From assembly GCA_037128705.1 (NCBI GenBank), contig JBAXVX010000001.1, positions 1 through 64,000 on the forward strand: DNA of 64,000 bases. The letters are read 5' to 3'. This DNA comes from CAIVAT01 sp037128705 (lineage in GTDB: Bacteria > Bacteroidota > Bacteroidia > Bacteroidales > FEN-979). Position numbers and translations under genes: made by a program. The notes beneath the pieces are model-generated. The model searched no databases. It was given only the letters and a program-made list of their open reading frames with translations, and was not told where the DNA came from. Of this stretch, positions 36,125-44,633 are shown one piece after another (within the stretch, counting starts at the first letter, position 1; each line of letters starts with the position of its first letter).

Positions 36125-36777
36125 GATGGTTTTTTAAATTTTCCCTGCTGATGTTGATGTACCTCGTGTTAACGGCGAAAAGCTGTGACGACGGGGATCA
36201 GTTCAATTCAGCGCATGAAGAGAAACAGGTCGCTTTGGCCAAAGACAGCATCACGGCCGCCTTTGCCACCGATTCGCTCACCAGCCCTGCGCTGAGGGCT
36301 TTCGAAGCGACCGCCTGCCAGAAGATATATGACCTGGGTGATTACCTGGTCATCCTCTCCGATACCGTCACCGGCAAAGTATTTAAAACCAGCGTGTCGG
36401 GGGCGATCCATGATTTATTTATATCCGGGGATGTGAACATACGGCTTTCAGTTCAGGGCTGCCCGGGTGGGAAAGATGAAAACAATGAACTTGTTCGGCA
36501 TTTGCGGGAGGCCGGGTTAAAACAGTTCGAAGTTTCGCAGGGGATGAAGTTCGATTCTGTGAAAGTAGAGAAAATGGCGGTGCGGGTCAGCGATACCCTC
36601 TACCAGGGGATCCTTCGATTCCGGGTATCCTGCAACCAGCCAGGCAATGGGAACATTTCGGCCAGGCCGGGAAGATACAAAACCGGCGAATTTGTCGTGG
36701 TTAAAAGGGAGAAGCGTTTCGGTAAAATTTCCCTGGATGTATGGTCTGTGCTGATCGGCAATATCGGCGACCTATAA
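36121..36777 (+). CDS. Exported protein of unknown function
   Basis: The 218-residue protein has an N-terminal hydrophobic segment (FKFSLLMLMYLVLTAKSC). The cysteine at 22 might be lipidated, although AKSC is not an ideal lipobox. The mature region has five further cysteines or so and no recognised motif. It is translationally coupled to the upstream membrane protein (4-base overlap), so the two probably act together. Confidence 0.6.
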   Translation: MRWFFKFSLLMLMYLVLTAKSCDDGDQFNSAHEEKQVALAKDSITAAFATDSLTSPALRAFEATACQKIYDLGDYLVILSDTVTGKVFKTSVSGAIHDLFISGDVNIRLSVQGCPGGKDENNELVRHLREAGLKQFEVSQGMKFDSVKVEKMAVRVSDTLYQGILRFRVSCNQPGNGNISARPGRYKTGEFVVVKREKRFGKISLDVWSVLIGNIGDL

Positions 36778-36842
36778 CAAACCGCTCCGCTTTGCGTTAT
36801 TATCCCCGGGGATCACCCCATTTCACCAACAACTTCCTCAAA

Positions 36843-37559
36843 ATGAAAAGATTTAAATTCCTGCTGTTCGTCCTGTTTCTTCAGATGGTCACCTTCGGAT
36901 CGCAGGCCCAGTTTTTACAGGATGCCATGAAGATCATCGACCAGGGTACGGGAGGGCTGACCGAGAAAGACGCCGCAGATGGCATTAAGGAGGCGCTGGT
37001 AAAGGGCACTGGCGAGAGTGTGGCCGTGGTTTCGAAGCTCAATGGCTTTTTCGCGAATCCCGCAATCAGGATCCCCTTTCCCGAAAGTGCGCAGACGATC
37101 GAGTCTAAGCTGAGGGCGCTGGGGTTCGGCAGCCAGGTTGACGAGGTGATCCTGACCATCAACCGTGCTGCAGAGGATGCAGCCAAAAGCGCCCAGCCCA
37201 TCTTTGTATCCGCCATCACTGGCATGAATATCTCCGATGCCATCCAGATCGTGAAGGGTCCCAACAATGCCGCCACACAGTACCTCGCCCGGACCACCAC
37301 CCCTGAACTCAAGGCGAAATTTACCCCGGTGATCAAAGCTTCGCTGGATAAGGTGGACGCCACCCGGCTCTGGACCGACCTGATCAACACCTACAACCAG
37401 ATCCCCTTCGTCGCCAGGCAGAACCCAGATCTCACGGCCTATGTGACAGAAAAAGCCATCGGCGGACTCTTTACGATGATCGCTAAAGAGGAACTGAAGA
37501 TCAGGCAGGACCCCGTGGCCCGCACCACCGAATTGCTCAAAAAGGTTTTTGGAAAATAA
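36843..37559 (+). CDS. DUF4197 family exported protein
   Basis: The protein has 238 residues. The ATG at 36843 opens the signal peptide (MKRFKFLLFVLFLQMVTFGSQAQ); an earlier in-frame ATG overlaps the preceding gene. The mature part matches the helical DUF4197 pattern: GLTEKDAADGIKEALVKGTGESV, then NPAIRIPFPESAQTIESKLRALG and TDLINTYNQIPFV near the end. The family is widespread and has no established function. It follows the previous gene by 65 bases. Confidence 0.8.
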   Translation: MKRFKFLLFVLFLQMVTFGSQAQFLQDAMKIIDQGTGGLTEKDAADGIKEALVKGTGESVAVVSKLNGFFANPAIRIPFPESAQTIESKLRALGFGSQVDEVILTINRAAEDAAKSAQPIFVSAITGMNISDAIQIVKGPNNAATQYLARTTTPELKAKFTPVIKASLDKVDATRLWTDLINTYNQIPFVARQNPDLTAYVTEKAIGGLFTMIAKEELKIRQDPVARTTELLKKVFGK

Positions 37560-37568
37560 CAGGTTGCG

Positions 37569-37991
37569 CTACAGCTGAATGGTATAGTTGTAATTAACGG
37601 CCTCCCCACTCTTTTTTTCAGGCTTTTCCTGCTCCATGGTATATGAAACTGTGAGGACGGGGGTTGCCACGGGAAGGTGGAAATTGATGGTGGTTTTGGA
37701 TGTCAGTCTCACACGAACGCCGCGGTTCTTCACCTTGTCGAAGCGAAGCAGCCCGATCACCCGCAAAGCCTCCTCATCACAGCCAAACCCGAGACTCTTC
37801 AGAATGCGCGGATTGCTCACCGACCCATTGTCGTGAATGTCGTATTCAACCACAACGGAACCCTCTATTCTGGCCTCCAGGGCTGCTTCGGGATAACGCA
37901 ACTGTTCTGCGATGAACTCCCGGAAGGCCTTGTTCCCCCCGGCATATTTCGGTAGGTTCAGGAACTGTTTTTTGTGATGATGATCGGGCAT
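37569..37991 (-). CDS. TonB C-terminal domain protein without membrane helix
   Basis: The 140-residue protein has a TonB_C fold over about residues 20-112: YPEAALEARIEGSVVVEYDIHDNGSVSNPRILKSLG, then DEEALRVIGLL. Classical energy transducers have an N-terminal membrane helix and proline-rich linker; both are missing here, and the N-terminus is MPDHHHKKQFLN. It therefore cannot span the periplasm as TonB does. An intracellular binding role or a degraded transducer is possible. Confidence 0.72.
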   Translation of the reverse strand: MPDHHHKKQFLNLPKYAGGNKAFREFIAEQLRYPEAALEARIEGSVVVEYDIHDNGSVSNPRILKSLGFGCDEEALRVIGLLRFDKVKNRGVRVRLTSKTTINFHLPVATPVLTVSYTMEQEKPEKKSGEAVNYNYTIQL

Positions 37992-38052
37992 GGGTCAGGT
38001 TGGGATGATTCTGTGCACAAAGGTAACCTCTTTCTCCGGAAAAAGCGCAACC

Positions 38053-41000
38053 CTATTCGTCGCGCAGGCCAGGCAGAATATCCTTTTTCAGGGCCGATCG
38101 TGCCGGGAACCAGATCCACAGGAATCCGTTGATTCCCATCAGGAGGAGGATCACGGAAATAAACCCTGCCGGCGCGCTGTACTCGGGGGTGAGCAGCGAG
38201 GGCAGGATGCCTGTCAGCGAGGAGACCATCCCAAGGAGAAGTGCCGAAATGAGGATGACGAAATGTTCGGCCAGGATGCACCGGCGGATGAAATCCGGGC
38301 GGAAGCCGAGCGCCAGGTAAAGCGCCAGCTCCTGCCTGCGCTGCCGGATGTTCCGTAAAAGCACGATTCCAAGTCCCACCGTTCCGATCAGCATGCCTAA
38401 ACCGCCCAACATCATGAAAACCGTGAGGTAGGTGTTCTCTACTGCATTGAAAGCGGCCAGTCGGGCTGATGCCGGTGTGAGGGAAAGGCCCAGGTCGCGC
38501 ATCAGCGATTCAAGCCGTTGGGTGATGGTATCGCGCATCGCGGGCGGAGCATCGACCAGCATCTGCCGGGATGCGCCTGCCGAGGGGAAGAAGATCCGCA
38601 GCAGGCTGTCGGAAACCAGGAGATGGCCCTGGAAGATCGAGTTGTCGAGACCGCCCATCAGTTTGATGTAGAGCAGCCCGCCCGATTCATCGCGGTACAC
38701 CAGGGTATCGCCGACCGATTTCCGCAGTCCCCATGTAATGACTGTCTGATCTGCAAAGCCGGGGATGGTGTTTGGCCCCAGCCTGGTGGCCAGTGTCTTC
38801 CAGGGATGATCTTTATCTGTGGATGGATCGGTGCTGATGAAGCTGAAGGCTTTTTGACGGTCAAAGAAACTGGCGGGAACCCCGAGGATACCGGGGGTGG
38901 AAACCTGGTTGAGGTTGAGGCAGCTGGCGTCATCGCCACTGACCTGCGAAAACTGAATGTATCTAACCGGCTCCAGGATATCTTCGTCACGGAGACCGAA
39001 TTTCGAACCTCCGTATGGGGAATTCAGGTCATCCTGGATGGGCAGCATGGTCTCGCCCCATAGCAGGAATCCGCCGGTTCCCGAAGCAGGGTTGGTCTCA
39101 CCGCCATAAAAGGTCTTGTGGTTGGCCCCGGTGATCATGACGATGAAGGTGCCCAGTGCCAGCAGCGACACGGCCGAAATGGTCCTCCCGCGGCGGAGCG
39201 AAAGGTTCCGGAACACCAGTTCCCGGAAACCGGGGATGGCCACTCCCTTTTTCATGGCCATGCGGCCAAGGTACCAATAGATCGCAGCCAGTCCCCCCAG
39301 GAGCATCAGTCCGCCGGAGGTGAGGAACAGGGTGACATTCATGGTCTGGCCGGTCAGGAGCAGCCACGCCAGGAGTGCAAGGGCTACCAGGATGGAGGCT
39401 GCAGCTACTGCGAGGTTGATCCGGAGTCGACCGTTTGAAGCCGGGCTTTGCGCCGACAGGATTCCCCGGGTCAGGGCTTGCAAAGGCTTCCCTAAATTTC
39501 TCCGGATGGCCAGGATCAATACCATCATGGAAGTAAATAGGCCCAGGGCTGAACCGGTGAGCATGGTCTGCAGCCGGACCCTCATGACGATCTGCGTCGT
39601 ATTGACGGCATCATTCCATACTGTGTTCAACCCGATGACCAGGAGCTGGTTATAAAAAATCCCAAGCAGGGCGCCCGGGATGACACCGGCCAGCACAACG
39701 GGCAGCACTTCCCAGGAGAACATCCGGAGGATCCGGCCCCGGCGGAAACCAAGGGAGGAGAGGAGTCCCGCTTCAGCCATCCTGGATTGGGCCAGCAGGG
39801 TGAAAAGCATTGAGGTGAGGAGCAGGGCGCCGAGCAGGATGAAAAAGCTCAGGCTGAGGAAAAGTTCACCGAAGTCGGTGGAGTTGGCGGCCGCCTGCAT
39901 CCCTTCGGCCTGTACCGGCCTGAAGAAGAGTCCCGATTGCCGGGGGTTGATCTGCTTCATCATGGCGGATTCGATTCCGGGAAGATCCTTCCCGCGGGCA
40001 GAAAACCGGAAGGCGGTAAAGTTGCCAAAGCGGTTGCCCCATATCTTTTTCCCGTCATTCATGGAGATGAAGGCTTTGGGACTTCCCCTGAAATGCTTCC
40101 AGTATAATTCGTCCTTGTCCCGTATTTTTTTCAGGTCAACAGGCGCGCCGGTCTCCCAGTCGCGGCAGTTCCCGGCATCCGACATCCCCGGGAAATCGGG
40201 CATCAGTCCGCGGTCCGACAGTCCGCCGGCCAGCGGGAAGACCGACTTCACCTGGAACCGGGCACTGTCCTCGCGCAGCGACCGCAGGGGACCCATCAGG
40301 AAATAGCGGAGCATCACCGAATCGCCGGCTCCGACGCCCAGGTCGCTGGCCAGCCAGTCGGTGATGAGGATCTGCCGCTTCCCAAGCAGTTGCTCCAGGA
40401 ATGATTCGCTGGCTGCCGTTACAAAGGAGTAGGGGGTTGACCTGTTCCCTGCCGAGATAGAATTGACCACGTAGGTGAGGATGGATTGGCATCCGGGGAG
40501 GACTGACAACACCGCATGGGCCATAGAATCGTCGAAAAATATCCGGTCGGTGGTGATCTCCCATCGTGGTTCCCCCGTGTTTACTGGCTCCCTTGAAAGG
40601 GATGTAGCAAGGCTGGCCCCGGATGCTTTTTGCCCGGCGGAATTATCTACGATCGTAAGGGGTTTGAAATGAAGTCCGGCATCCTCCGGTTTCCAGCAGG
40701 TGCGCAGGGCGCTGTCGAGCCGGGGGATGGTTGTCTGCTGAGCTCCGTTGCCCGAAACCAGCAGCAGGTTCGCATACCCCGGCAGTTCAAGCAGCGACGA
40801 CATCTGTTTCAGTGAAAGGAAGATGTTGAAAGGGGCGGTCTGGTTGCTTTTCAGGCTGAACCGACCCAGCTGTTCATCCTCCGCGATGGCCTTGATCTTT
40901 ACCCTGACGGAGACCGAGGGCATTTTCTCGGCCACGAATGGGGCGCCGGAGGGGGCCTTTCCCTGTTTCCGGATCCGCAGGAGCAGTTCATCGCCCCGCC

Positions 41001-41430
41001 TGAGTTTCAGTCTTTCGGCGGTGTTCCTGCTGATGATCGCCTCCTCTTCGCCCGGGGCCGGCAGCGGCGAATCGCAGAGCTGGCCGAACCGTTCATCCAC
41101 GCCGGTCACCTCCACCTGATTTATCCTCAGCTCTTTATCGCTGTTGATGGCCATTCCCGATACCCTGAGGGCCGGCACTGCCGGAACGGGGAGGAGGGCG
41201 GTCAGCTCGTCGGCCAGCTGCTGCCTGAAAAACCGTTCATTCGATTGCAGTGCATAATCTGTCTTCCCAAGGCGGATGCGGGTAAGACGCTCCAGGCTGA
41301 ACCGCACCGAGTCACCCACGATGAGCGCCCCAGTGAGCACGGCGGTACTGATCGCCACACCGGCGACAACGGCCAGGTAAGGTTTCCGGTAATAGCGGAG
41401 GTTGCAGAGGATCAGCCGGATGAGATTCAT
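38053..41430 (-). CDS. FtsX-family ABC transporter permease, large
   Basis: Membrane protein of 1125 residues. A first helix (~20-38) is followed by a large periplasmic domain (~40-500). A helix block at ~525-780 carries FtsX-type segments, then come a second periplasmic domain and the last three helices (~1005-1115). The layout is like LolC/E or YbbP-type duplicated permeases that extract lipids or peptides from the membrane without driving transport across it. It overlaps the ATPase gene by 4 bases. The substrate is unknown. Confidence 0.85.
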   Translation of the reverse strand: MNLIRLILCNLRYYRKPYLAVVAGVAISTAVLTGALIVGDSVRFSLERLTRIRLGKTDYALQSNERFFRQQLADELTALLPVPAVPALRVSGMAINSDKELRINQVEVTGVDERFGQLCDSPLPAPGEEEAIISRNTAERLKLRRGDELLLRIRKQGKAPSGAPFVAEKMPSVSVRVKIKAIAEDEQLGRFSLKSNQTAPFNIFLSLKQMSSLLELPGYANLLLVSGNGAQQTTIPRLDSALRTCWKPEDAGLHFKPLTIVDNSAGQKASGASLATSLSREPVNTGEPRWEITTDRIFFDDSMAHAVLSVLPGCQSILTYVVNSISAGNRSTPYSFVTAASESFLEQLLGKRQILITDWLASDLGVGAGDSVMLRYFLMGPLRSLREDSARFQVKSVFPLAGGLSDRGLMPDFPGMSDAGNCRDWETGAPVDLKKIRDKDELYWKHFRGSPKAFISMNDGKKIWGNRFGNFTAFRFSARGKDLPGIESAMMKQINPRQSGLFFRPVQAEGMQAAANSTDFGELFLSLSFFILLGALLLTSMLFTLLAQSRMAEAGLLSSLGFRRGRILRMFSWEVLPVVLAGVIPGALLGIFYNQLLVIGLNTVWNDAVNTTQIVMRVRLQTMLTGSALGLFTSMMVLILAIRRNLGKPLQALTRGILSAQSPASNGRLRINLAVAAASILVALALLAWLLLTGQTMNVTLFLTSGGLMLLGGLAAIYWYLGRMAMKKGVAIPGFRELVFRNLSLRRGRTISAVSLLALGTFIVMITGANHKTFYGGETNPASGTGGFLLWGETMLPIQDDLNSPYGGSKFGLRDEDILEPVRYIQFSQVSGDDASCLNLNQVSTPGILGVPASFFDRQKAFSFISTDPSTDKDHPWKTLATRLGPNTIPGFADQTVITWGLRKSVGDTLVYRDESGGLLYIKLMGGLDNSIFQGHLLVSDSLLRIFFPSAGASRQMLVDAPPAMRDTITQRLESLMRDLGLSLTPASARLAAFNAVENTYLTVFMMLGGLGMLIGTVGLGIVLLRNIRQRRQELALYLALGFRPDFIRRCILAEHFVILISALLLGMVSSLTGILPSLLTPEYSAPAGFISVILLLMGINGFLWIWFPARSALKKDILPGLRDE

Positions 41431-42119
41431 CTTTGTTCGGTCAGGTTAAGGCTGCCAGAGGTCAGCTTATAGACCTTTCCCATGCCTGCGGCGAGTTCGG
41501 CTGAATGGGTAACCACCACAACTGCCAGGTTTTGCTCCGTATTCAGCTCCCTGAGCAGCTGTCCAAGCAGGGCCGCATTGGCGGCATCCAGCGAACCGGT
41601 AGGTTCATCGGCCAGCAGCAGCCGGGGCTGGTTTATCAGCGCCCGAACCACAGCGGCCCGCTGACATTCGCCCACCGACATCTGTACCGGGCGATGGTGC
41701 ACCTGGTCTTTCAATCCAACCCGTTCAATAAGCATTTTGGCCCGTTCGATGGTCATTTTTCTTACCGAAGGATCCTTTACTGGCAGTGCCGGGAGAAGGA
41801 TATTCTCGAGGAGGGTCAGCTGCGGCAGCAGGTGGTGCAGCTGGAAAACAAAGCCGATGAACTGGTTCCGCCTGTCGGCCAGCCGGTTTTCATCCAGGGC
41901 GTTGGTATCGGTCCCGTCCAGGATCACCCTGCCGGAGGAGGGACGGTCGAGGGTTCCCAGGATATTGAGCAGGGTGCTTTTTCCCGAACCCGAAGGGCCG
42001 ACGATGGCGATGGAATCACGTTCCCCGACCGAAAGGGAGATCCCGTTGAGGATCACGTTCCGGATCCCCGGTCCCGGCTGATCGTAATGTTTGGATATAT
42101 TCTGAAGTTCTGCGACCAT
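41427..42119 (-). CDS. LolD-like ABC transporter ATP-binding protein
   Basis: ATPase of 230 residues with Walker A GPSGSGKST, Q-loop FVFQLHHLLPQLTLLENILLPAL (LolD/MacB type) and Walker B LLLADEPTGSLD. The signature motif reads MSVGECQRA, where LSGGQ(Q)QR is normal, an unusual substitution. It pairs with the FtsX-family permease downstream (overlap ATGA). Confidence 0.9.
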   Translation of the reverse strand: MVAELQNISKHYDQPGPGIRNVILNGISLSVGERDSIAIVGPSGSGKSTLLNILGTLDRPSSGRVILDGTDTNALDENRLADRRNQFIGFVFQLHHLLPQLTLLENILLPALPVKDPSVRKMTIERAKMLIERVGLKDQVHHRPVQMSVGECQRAAVVRALINQPRLLLADEPTGSLDAANAALLGQLLRELNTEQNLAVVVVTHSAELAAGMGKVYKLTSGSLNLTEQR

Positions 42120-42149
42120 GGTATCTAGATGGGTTGAATCAAGGGTTTA

Positions 42150-43451
42150 TCAATGTAAAGTCTTATTTATCACTTTCTCATACACCTCCACCATCTTCTT
42201 TGAGAGAAGGCGGCAATCGAAATGTTCCTCTATTGACTTCCGGCCTGAGCGGCTCATCTGTTCCAGGGCGGCAGGGTCGGATAACACCTCTGCCAGTTTT
42301 GATGACAAGGCCTCCGCGGTGTTGGGATGGTAAAGCCGGCCGCCACCGGTGGTCAGGATGATCTCGGGGAAGGCGCCCAACTCGGGCTGGATCAACGGCA
42401 CTCCCGAAGCCAGCGCTTCAACCTGGTATAACCCGAAAGCCTCTCCCTTCAGCACGGGAACGGATAGCACCGACACCGATTTGAAAAAGCCAGCCAGATC
42501 CTCCGTTGTGAAGTTTTCAATGATCTCAAAATCCTGCCCGATGCCCTGTTGCTCCATCTTTTTCATCTGCCGGTGAAGAAAGGGTTTGTCATCCCCGGTC
42601 ATTCCGCCGGTCGCTTTCAGTTTCAGTGCTTTAAATCTGGGATCTCTCTTCAGCAGGATAAAGGCGTCCACGAGGATCTCGAAACCATTCTCTTCACAGA
42701 TACGGGAGAGATAACCCAGGGCCGGGGGAGAGTCAGCGGGGAGCGACCATCTGTAATTTCCGGGCTTTACCCCGATGTGGACCACGTGCATCTTTTCGTG
42801 AGGGATGGCTATTTTTTCCTGCATCACGCCGGCAAACCAGGAACTGACGGCGATGAAGGCATCGACATCACGGCATTTATCGGCCATCAGCTGCCATATT
42901 TTTCCGCGCCATGCAGGTTCCATCGCGTCCACCCACACATCTTCGTCCTGCAACGAACACACCACCGGCACCTTCACCTCCTCCCTGATCTGCTTGGCCA
43001 TCCCCAGCAGGAGGGCATTGGAGAAGTGGACGACATCCGGCTTCTCCTTGTACTTCAGGAAATCGACCAGCCGCTCCAGTTCATGTTCCTGGTTGCCCTG
43101 CTCTCCGAGGAGCATCGATTCGGTGAGCTCCTCCAGTCCGTGCGCCCTTGTCGACCCCGACTTTTTGGCGGCAAATTTCAGCATCGGCTTTGAGTCGAAA
43201 AAGTGCTCCATCCATCCCGGCATGTGCCTGAAGAGTGGAAACTGCTGCTTGAGGTAGATGTTCACGGCGCCATAGAACACCGGCACATCCCCGTTCGTCT
43301 TCTTCCCGTCGATGGTGAGGGGCAGGTACATCGGGAGGGTGATGGCATCGTGCCCCAACTCGCGGAGGGAGTTCACGTAGGCGCTGTCGCGCAGACAATT
43401 CCCGCAGTAAAAGGTGCCGCCGAAGCCGGGAACGATGTTAACAATTTTCAT
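42150..43451 (-). CDS. Glycosyltransferase family 4 protein
   Basis: GT-B fold glycosyltransferase of 433 residues. The ATG at 43451 (MKIVNIVPGFGGTFYCGNCLRD) is chosen because the glycine-rich N-terminal loop follows directly; an ATG at 43472 would add seven residues from a repeat-derived region. The C-terminal nucleotide-sugar site has KGEAFGLYQVEALASGVPLIQPELGAFPEI with the EX7E-type glutamates. Acceptor and sugar are unknown. It sits 51 bases behind the eleven-gene redox operon, with a 7-bp repeat array between them, and 30 bases before the LolD-like gene. Confidence 0.88.
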   Translation of the reverse strand: MKIVNIVPGFGGTFYCGNCLRDSAYVNSLRELGHDAITLPMYLPLTIDGKKTNGDVPVFYGAVNIYLKQQFPLFRHMPGWMEHFFDSKPMLKFAAKKSGSTRAHGLEELTESMLLGEQGNQEHELERLVDFLKYKEKPDVVHFSNALLLGMAKQIREEVKVPVVCSLQDEDVWVDAMEPAWRGKIWQLMADKCRDVDAFIAVSSWFAGVMQEKIAIPHEKMHVVHIGVKPGNYRWSLPADSPPALGYLSRICEENGFEILVDAFILLKRDPRFKALKLKATGGMTGDDKPFLHRQMKKMEQQGIGQDFEIIENFTTEDLAGFFKSVSVLSVPVLKGEAFGLYQVEALASGVPLIQPELGAFPEIILTTGGGRLYHPNTAEALSSKLAEVLSDPAALEQMSRSGRKSIEEHFDCRLLSKKMVEVYEKVINKTLH

Positions 43452-43474
43452 ACAGGATTTGCGATTATGCAATT

Positions 43475-43502
43475 TACGATATACGATATACGATATACGA
43501 TT
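43475..43502. repeat. D-module copy of the short-period repeat family
   Basis: Four tandem copies of a 7-bp unit TACGATA between the glycosyltransferase start and the stop of the last propeller gene. It is closely related to the TACGATT / ATCGTAA arrays at 57726-57756 and 61850-61880. Confidence 0.7.
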
Positions 43503-44633
43503 TTATTTTGCTGGGCCGAATACATATAGTTTTCCGTCCTGGGCGCCGATTGCAATCATGGTTGAGGTAACGGCAGGGGTGCTTACAATCGGACTGCCGA
43601 TTTCGTAGGTCCAGATTTCCTTGCCTGTATCTGTCTCCAGCACATGGATCCTCCCGTCGGTTGAAGCTGCAATGACCAGGCTGCCTGAAATCACCGGGGA
43701 GGCATCCACCTTTCCCAGTGTCTTGAATTTCCACACCATTTCTCCGTTCACCGCATCAAAACAGTAGATATAACGGTTCTGCGACCCGGTTATTACCTTC
43801 CCCGAACCAACCGCAGGGGAGGCCATGAAGGGGCCGCCTCCCGGGGTCTTCCACCGGATCTTCAGCTGGCGGAGATCGAAACAGAAGAACACGCCGTCGT
43901 AATTGCCGAAAAAAGCCTTGTCGCCGAGTACCGCTGCCGAAGCCGGGACGTAGGTCCCGATGTTGGTTTTACCGGGCGCCTTTCCGTCCACGATATTCAC
44001 CAGGTGAAGAAAACCGTCGCAGCCACCGAAGACGGCCAGCTTTTTGTCAATAGCCGGTGACCCGTTGATGAAATTCCCCGACTCGTATTTCCACAGCGCC
44101 TTCCCGGTGGAGGCCGAGACACAGTGAAGGTTGTAATCATAGCTCCCGACCAGGATGCAGAGCTCTTTCGTTTTAGGCTGGATTACCCAGTTGGCCGAGC
44201 CGGAGATCTGCCCGTCGGTGACATATTTCCAAATCAGGGCGCCGGTCGCTGCATCCAGCGCATAGAGGATCCCTTCGGTGGAACCTGCATAAATTCTATT
44301 CTTTAAAAGCAGGGGCGGAGCCTCCACCGAGGTGCCGGCGTTGAATTTCCATTTCAGCTGCCCGGCGGTGGTGATGGCGTAAATGTATCCATCGTCGGAG
44401 CCGATGAAGATGACGCCCTCCCCGATGACGGGCGAAGATTTGATGGCATCGCCGGTTTTGAAGGTCCACAGCAGCCTGAAGGGTGGCTTCAGGGCAGCTT
44501 TCGACAGGCCGGTGAGCTGGGCATTCCCGCGGTAGGAGGGCCATGTCTCCTGCCCCTTCAGGTCATGCCCGTTGCAGGCCAGCATGCAAAGCGACATGAA
44601 CAGGATAACCCGGTTGCTGGGGTTCATTCTCAT
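43503..44633 (-). CDS. PQQ-like beta-propeller lipoprotein (BamB-like)
   Basis: The 376-residue protein is made of repeated propeller blades (GSDDGYIYAITTAGQLKWKF…, GGCDGFLHLVNIVDGKAPG, TGSQNRYIYCFDAVNGEMVWKF, ASTDGRIHVLETDTGKEIW). The signal ends in a lipobox (CMLACNG), so it is membrane-anchored in the periplasm or outer membrane. The N-terminal motif ETWPSYRGNAQLTGLS is the group's WxxxRG signature. PQQ-like propellers seldom bind PQQ; the fold usually mediates protein contacts. It overlaps the GltD-like gene by 4 bases and closes the operon. Confidence 0.82.
   Translation of the reverse strand: MRMNPSNRVILFMSLCMLACNGHDLKGQETWPSYRGNAQLTGLSKAALKPPFRLLWTFKTGDAIKSSPVIGEGVIFIGSDDGYIYAITTAGQLKWKFNAGTSVEAPPLLLKNRIYAGSTEGILYALDAATGALIWKYVTDGQISGSANWVIQPKTKELCILVGSYDYNLHCVSASTGKALWKYESGNFINGSPAIDKKLAVFGGCDGFLHLVNIVDGKAPGKTNIGTYVPASAAVLGDKAFFGNYDGVFFCFDLRQLKIRWKTPGGGPFMASPAVGSGKVITGSQNRYIYCFDAVNGEMVWKFKTLGKVDASPVISGSLVIAASTDGRIHVLETDTGKEIWTYEIGSPIVSTPAVTSTMIAIGAQDGKLYVFGPAK

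Noticed and set aside
38053..41430. Many plus-strand frames opposite the FtsX-type permease
   Set aside because: All lie opposite one large, domain-supported gene and lack independent motifs.
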